Below, in pieces: positions 5,967 to 8,340 of a DNA stretch of 8,340 bases. The notes under the pieces were generated by a model. It was not told the origin of the DNA. It was given only the letters and a program-made list of their open reading frames with translations, and searched no databases. The DNA comes from Rhodospirillaceae bacterium. Lineage in GTDB: Bacteria > Pseudomonadota > Alphaproteobacteria > DSM-16000 > Inquilinaceae. The translations under genes were made by a program, and so were the position numbers. How positions within the stretch are numbered: the stretch's first letter is position 1; each line of letters begins with the position of its first letter. Location of the stretch: NCBI GenBank assembly GCA_020425485.1, contig JAGQRL010000213.1, positions 1-8,340 on the forward strand, read 5' to 3'.

Positions 5967-6593
5967 ATGCAGACAGCCAAGCCCAGCGTGCCCGTGTTCG
6001 ATGTCGGCGGCGTTCTCATCGATTGGGATCCACGCCACCTCTATCGCGATCTGATCCCAGACGAGGCGGCACGCGAGCGCTTCCTGGCAGAGGTGTGCAC
6101 GCCCGCCTGGAACCGCCAGATGGATCTGGGCAAGCCCTTTGCCGAGGCGGTGGCGGAGCTTGCTGCCCTTCATCCGGACCAGGCCGAGTTGATCGCCGCC
6201 TACGACACCCACTGGATGCGTATGGTACCGCAAGCTTTGGACGACACCGTGGCGGTGTTGCAGGAGCTGGCGGCAGCGGGCCTGCGGATCTGCGCCATCA
6301 CCAATTTCTCCGCAGAGAAGTTCGCAGAGTGCCAGGCGCGCTTCGCCTTCTTGCGGCAGTTCGAGACGGTCACCGTGTCAGGCGCCATTGGCCTCGCCAA
6401 GCCCGACCCCGCGATCTTTCGTCGCTTCCTCGCCGATGCCGGGCTGCCGGCCGAAGACTGCCTGTTCATCGACGACATGTCGGCCAATGTGGAGGCAGCC
6501 CAGGCGCAGGGCATGCAGGCCACCCGGTTTGTCGGTGCCGCAGCCCTGCGCACCACGCTGGCCGCCCATGGCTTGCTGCCGGCGCCGGCCTGA
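5967..6593 (+). CDS. HAD-superfamily hydrolase (subfamily IA)
   Basis: A 208-residue cytosolic haloacid dehalogenase-like hydrolase, most likely a small-molecule phosphatase. Motif I is VFDVGGVLIDWDP (10-22) with nucleophile Asp12. Position +2 is Gly14, not the usual phosphatase Asp, giving the DxGGV form also seen in YihX-type glucose-1-phosphatases (DxGN). An alpha-helical cap spans about 23-90. Motif II is ITNFS (111-115), motif III Lys145 in GLAKPDPAIF, and motif IV FIDDMSANVEAA (168-179) with Asp169 and Asp170 for Mg2+. The length fits a cap-C1 HAD. The ATG at 5967 starts four residues before the first strand; the ribosome site is weak. It is divergent from the maiA-like gene and 104 bp upstream of aroQ, which has its own promoter. 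The substrate cannot be read from the sequence. Confidence 0.88.
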   Translation: MQTAKPSVPVFDVGGVLIDWDPRHLYRDLIPDEAARERFLAEVCTPAWNRQMDLGKPFAEAVAELAALHPDQAELIAAYDTHWMRMVPQALDDTVAVLQELAAAGLRICAITNFSAEKFAECQARFAFLRQFETVTVSGAIGLAKPDPAIFRRFLADAGLPAEDCLFIDDMSANVEAAQAQGMQATRFVGAAALRTTLAAHGLLPAPA

Positions 6594-6600
6594 GCCGGGA

Positions 6601-6629
6601 CCCTGATCACCCCTGGTCGTCCCCTGATC
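6601..6629 (+). repeat. Three helically phased 8-mers upstream of aroQ promoter
   Basis: CCCTGATC (6601-6608), CCCTGGTC (6611-6618) and CCCTGATC (6622-6629) are direct repeats, two identical and one with a single change. Starts are 10 and 11 bp apart, that is one DNA turn each, and the last copy ends 4 bases before the predicted -35 box. This geometry suits cooperative binding of a regulator to one face of the helix. No known factor is assigned. Confidence 0.5.
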
Positions 6630-6633
6630 GACG

Positions 6634-6661
6634 TTGAGTTGGGGCCTTGCCGTGATATAAC
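6634..6661 (+). promoter_or_regulatory. Predicted sigma70-like promoter of aroQ-accB-accC
   Basis: TTGAGT (6634-6639, 4 of 6) and TATAAC (6656-6661, 5 of 6) are 16 bp apart in a locally AT-rich patch. Transcription would begin near 6668, leaving a leader of about 30 bases before the aroQ ATG at 6698. This is the best promoter match in the window and fits the start of the three-gene operon. Confidence 0.6.
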
Positions 6662-6697
6662 GCGCCCGCCTAACCCGTTTGGAACCTCGCTTCGCCG

Positions 6698-7171
6698 ATG
6701 GACTCTTCCGATGCACCCCTGGTGCAAATCATCAATGGTCCCAACCTGAACCTGCTCGGGGTGCGGGAGCCGGAAATCTACGGCACCGAGACCTTGGGCG
6801 ACATCGAAACGGCGTGCGCGGAACGGGCCGAGCAACTGGGCCTGGACATCGACTTTCGCCAGTCCAACCTGGAAGGCGATATCGTCGACTGGATCCAGGA
6901 AGCCCGGCTGAGCCACGACGGCATCATCCTCAACGCGGCGGCCTACACCCACACCTCCGTCGCCATCCTCGACGCCTTGAAGGTTGCCGAACTTCCGGTC
7001 ATCGAGCTGCATATGTCCAACCCCCACCGGCGCGAGGCGTTTCGCCACACCAGCTACGTCTCTCTGGCGGCAGACGGCATGATCTGTGGGCTGGGTAGCC
7101 ACGGCTACCTGCTGGCCCTCGACGCGATCGCCCGCCTGATCGAGCTGCGCCGGCAAGGTAGCGAGTCCTAG
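6698..7171 (+). CDS. aroQ: Type II 3-dehydroquinate dehydratase
   Basis: Catalyses the third shikimate-pathway step, trans-dehydration of 3-dehydroquinate to 3-dehydroshikimate, as a cytosolic dodecamer. The 157-residue protein has the usual family length. Visible active-site elements are INGPNLNLLG (12-21, Asn16), the mobile lid REPEIYG (23-29, Arg23 and catalytic Tyr28), RQSNLEGDIVDWI (54-66), LNAAAYTHTS (78-87, Asn79 and His85), VIELHMSN (101-108, catalytic His105) and REAFRHTSYVS (112-122, Arg116). GLGSHGYLLAL (131-141) is the conserved final helix. The 7 residues before the first strand (MDSSDAP) make the ATG at 6698 plausible. A GGAA about 13 bases upstream is a poor ribosome site. It is the first gene of the operon; accB begins 4 bases after its stop. 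Confidence 0.97.
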   Translation: MDSSDAPLVQIINGPNLNLLGVREPEIYGTETLGDIETACAERAEQLGLDIDFRQSNLEGDIVDWIQEARLSHDGIILNAAAYTHTSVAILDALKVAELPVIELHMSNPHRREAFRHTSYVSLAADGMICGLGSHGYLLALDAIARLIELRRQGSES

Positions 7172-7175
7172 GTCC

Positions 7176-7610
7176 ATGATCGACATCGACCCGGAGTTGA
7201 TCCGCCTGCTGGCCGGTCTGCTCGACGAGACCAACCTGAGCGAGATCGAGATCACCGATGGTGACCGGCGCGTGCGCGTTGCCCGCCAGATCTCCGGGGT
7301 GGCCACCGTGATGGCGCCGCAGCCGGCGGCGGCTGCACCGGGCGCGGCGGCGGCCCCCGAAGTGCCGGAGACGGTCGGCCATCCGGTAACCGCGCCCATG
7401 GTGGGCACCGCCTATCTGGCGCCGGAGCCGGGTGCCGCCCCCTTCATCAAGCCCGGCGACCGGGTGGTGGAAGGCCAGACGGTGATGATCGTGGAAGCCA
7501 TGAAGGTGATGAACCCGATCCGTGCTCCGCAGGGCGGCGTCGTGCTGGAGGTCAAGGTGACCGACGGCCAGCCGGTGGAATACGGCGAAGTCCTGTTGAC
7601 GCTGGAATAA
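7176..7610 (+). CDS. accB: Biotin carboxyl carrier protein of acetyl-CoA carboxylase
   Basis: Carries carboxybiotin between biotin carboxylase (AccC) and the carboxyltransferase (AccA/AccD) in the first committed step of fatty acid synthesis. The 144-residue protein has a helical N-terminal segment (IDPELIRLLAGLLDETNLSE, 4-23) and a strand pair (IEITDGDRRVRVAR, 24-37). A flexible Ala/Pro linker (about 47-66) leads to the lipoyl-like biotinyl domain (69-144). Biotin is attached at Lys110 in EAMKVMN (107-113), 35 residues from the C-terminus as expected. GTAYLAPEPGAAPFIKPGD (77-95) includes the thumb-like insertion typical of AccB. It starts 4 bases after aroQ, with AAGGTAG about 10 bases upstream lying inside the aroQ end. 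accC follows after 12 bases. Confidence 0.97.
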   Translation: MIDIDPELIRLLAGLLDETNLSEIEITDGDRRVRVARQISGVATVMAPQPAAAAPGAAAAPEVPETVGHPVTAPMVGTAYLAPEPGAAPFIKPGDRVVEGQTVMIVEAMKVMNPIRAPQGGVVLEVKVTDGQPVEYGEVLLTLE

Positions 7611-7622
7611 GCGGCCGGCCGA

Positions 7623-8340
7623 ATGTTCGAAAAGGTTCTCATCGCCAACCGGGGTGAAATCGCGCTCCGCATCCACCGCGCCTGCCGCGAGATGGGCATC
7701 AGCACGGTGGTGGTGCATTCCACCGCCGATGCCGACGGCATGGCCGTGCGGCTGGCCGACGAAAGCGTGTGCATCGGCCCGCCGCCCGCCCGCGACAGCT
7801 ACCTGAACATCCCGGCGATCCTGTCGGCGGCCACCATCACCGGGGCGGATGCCATCCATCCGGGCATTGGCTTCCTGGCGGAAAACGCGCGCTTTGCGGA
7901 GATGGTGGAGGAGCACGGCTTCGTGTTCATCGGCCCCTCGCCGGAACACATCCGCATCATGGGCGACAAGATCGCCGCCAAGCGCACGGTGAAGGAACTG
8001 GGCCTGCCCACCGTGCCCGGCTCCGACGGTCCGGTGGAAACGCTGGACGAGGCGCGCGCCGTGGCCGAAGGCGTGGGCTTTCCGCTGCTGGTGAAGGCGG
8101 CGGCGGGCGGCGGGGGGCGCGGCATGAAGGTGGCCGACACGCCGGCCGACCTGGCCAGCGCCTATTCGCTGGCGCGCTCGGAATCCAAGGCGGCGTTCGG
8201 CGACAGCTCGGTCTACCTGGAACGCTACCTGCGCAAGCCGCGCCACATCGAGGTGCAGATCCTCGCCGACAGCCACGGCAACGTGGTGCATTTCGGCGAG
8301 CGCGACTGTTCGGTGCAGCGGCGCCACCAGAAGGTGATCG
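7623..8340 (+). CDS. accC: Biotin carboxylase subunit of acetyl-CoA carboxylase, cut by window edge
   Basis: ATP-dependent carboxylation of the biotin on AccB with bicarbonate. From ATG 7623, 239 codons are visible of about 447. The N-terminal domain shows MFEKVLIANRGEIALRI (1-17) and HPGIGFLAENARFAE (79-93). The ATP-grasp domain shows MGDKIAAK (113-120, Lys116), KAAAGGGGRGMKV (158-170, the glycine-rich flap) and RHIEVQILAD (207-216, His208 and Glu210). It continues to ERDCSVQRRHQKV (226-238, Cys229 and Lys237), matching the E. coli active-site order with a one-residue offset. Ile82 replaces the Tyr of the E. coli HPGYGFL motif, a change I believe occurs in other alphaproteobacteria. No clear ribosome site lies in the 12-base gap after accB, so coupled translation is likely. 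The C-terminal half is outside the window. Confidence 0.97.
   Translation, partial: MFEKVLIANRGEIALRIHRACREMGISTVVVHSTADADGMAVRLADESVCIGPPPARDSYLNIPAILSAATITGADAIHPGIGFLAENARFAEMVEEHGFVFIGPSPEHIRIMGDKIAAKRTVKELGLPTVPGSDGPVETLDEARAVAEGVGFPLLVKAAAGGGGRGMKVADTPADLASAYSLARSESKAAFGDSSVYLERYLRKPRHIEVQILADSHGNVVHFGERDCSVQRRHQKVI

Noticed and set aside
4744..6593. GNAT, GST and HAD genes as a toxin-antitoxin, defence or detoxification cassette
   Set aside because: The genes are on mixed strands, each has ordinary metabolic-enzyme motifs, and none carries toxin, nuclease or immunity signatures; adjacency alone does not support a system.
6200..7408. 402-codon minus-strand open frame opposite the HAD gene and aroQ
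   Set aside because: Antisense shadow spanning a clear promoter region and two unrelated genes; no recognisable domain.
6999..8327. 442-codon minus-strand open frame opposite aroQ, accB and accC
   Set aside because: Crosses three certain genes and their short gaps; it exists because GC-rich codons rarely give stops in the antisense frame.

Overview
The window is GC-rich, densely packed bacterial chromosome with housekeeping genes on both strands. Gene content and protein wording (an FtsY with a very short acidic N-terminus, a proteobacterial-type AMP nucleosidase, an aroQ-accB-accC cluster, a zeta-class glutathione transferase) suggest an alphaproteobacterium, perhaps Rhodospirillales-like. 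That placement is an inference, not a measurement. I see no rRNA, tRNA, CRISPR array, insertion sequence, phage gene or att site.

Layout. On the minus strand at the left, ftsY runs into amn with a 4-base ATGA overlap; amn is cut by the left edge. Divergent from ftsY is a plus-strand gene for a small protein resembling the gamma subunit of sarcosine oxidase / the GcvT fold. It converges, across a 39-bp gap with a short tandem repeat, on a minus-strand gene for a tetratricopeptide protein of the TTC38 family. A 394-bp spacer follows, holding a strong 18-bp inverted repeat and at most one doubtful tiny ORF. Next come a plus-strand GNAT acetyltransferase and a minus-strand maleylacetoacetate isomerase-like glutathione transferase whose 3' ends overlap by 91 bp. 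A plus-strand HAD-like hydrolase is divergent from the latter. At the right, aroQ, accB and accC form a tight plus-strand operon behind a good sigma70-like promoter; accC is cut by the right edge.

Function. The right-hand operon links the shikimate pathway (type II dehydroquinase) with the biotin carboxyl carrier and biotin carboxylase subunits of acetyl-CoA carboxylase, an arrangement known in many proteobacteria. The left pair couples the SRP receptor for membrane protein targeting to an AMP-degrading enzyme. The central genes (SoxG-like, TTC38-like, GNAT, GST, HAD) look like independent accessory metabolic genes, not one system.

I found no convincing new multi-gene system. The observations most worth a second look are three near-identical 8-mers spaced one helical turn apart just upstream of the aroQ promoter, the 91-bp convergent coding overlap, the orphan SoxG-like protein, and the altered active-site serine motif of the MaiA-like protein.
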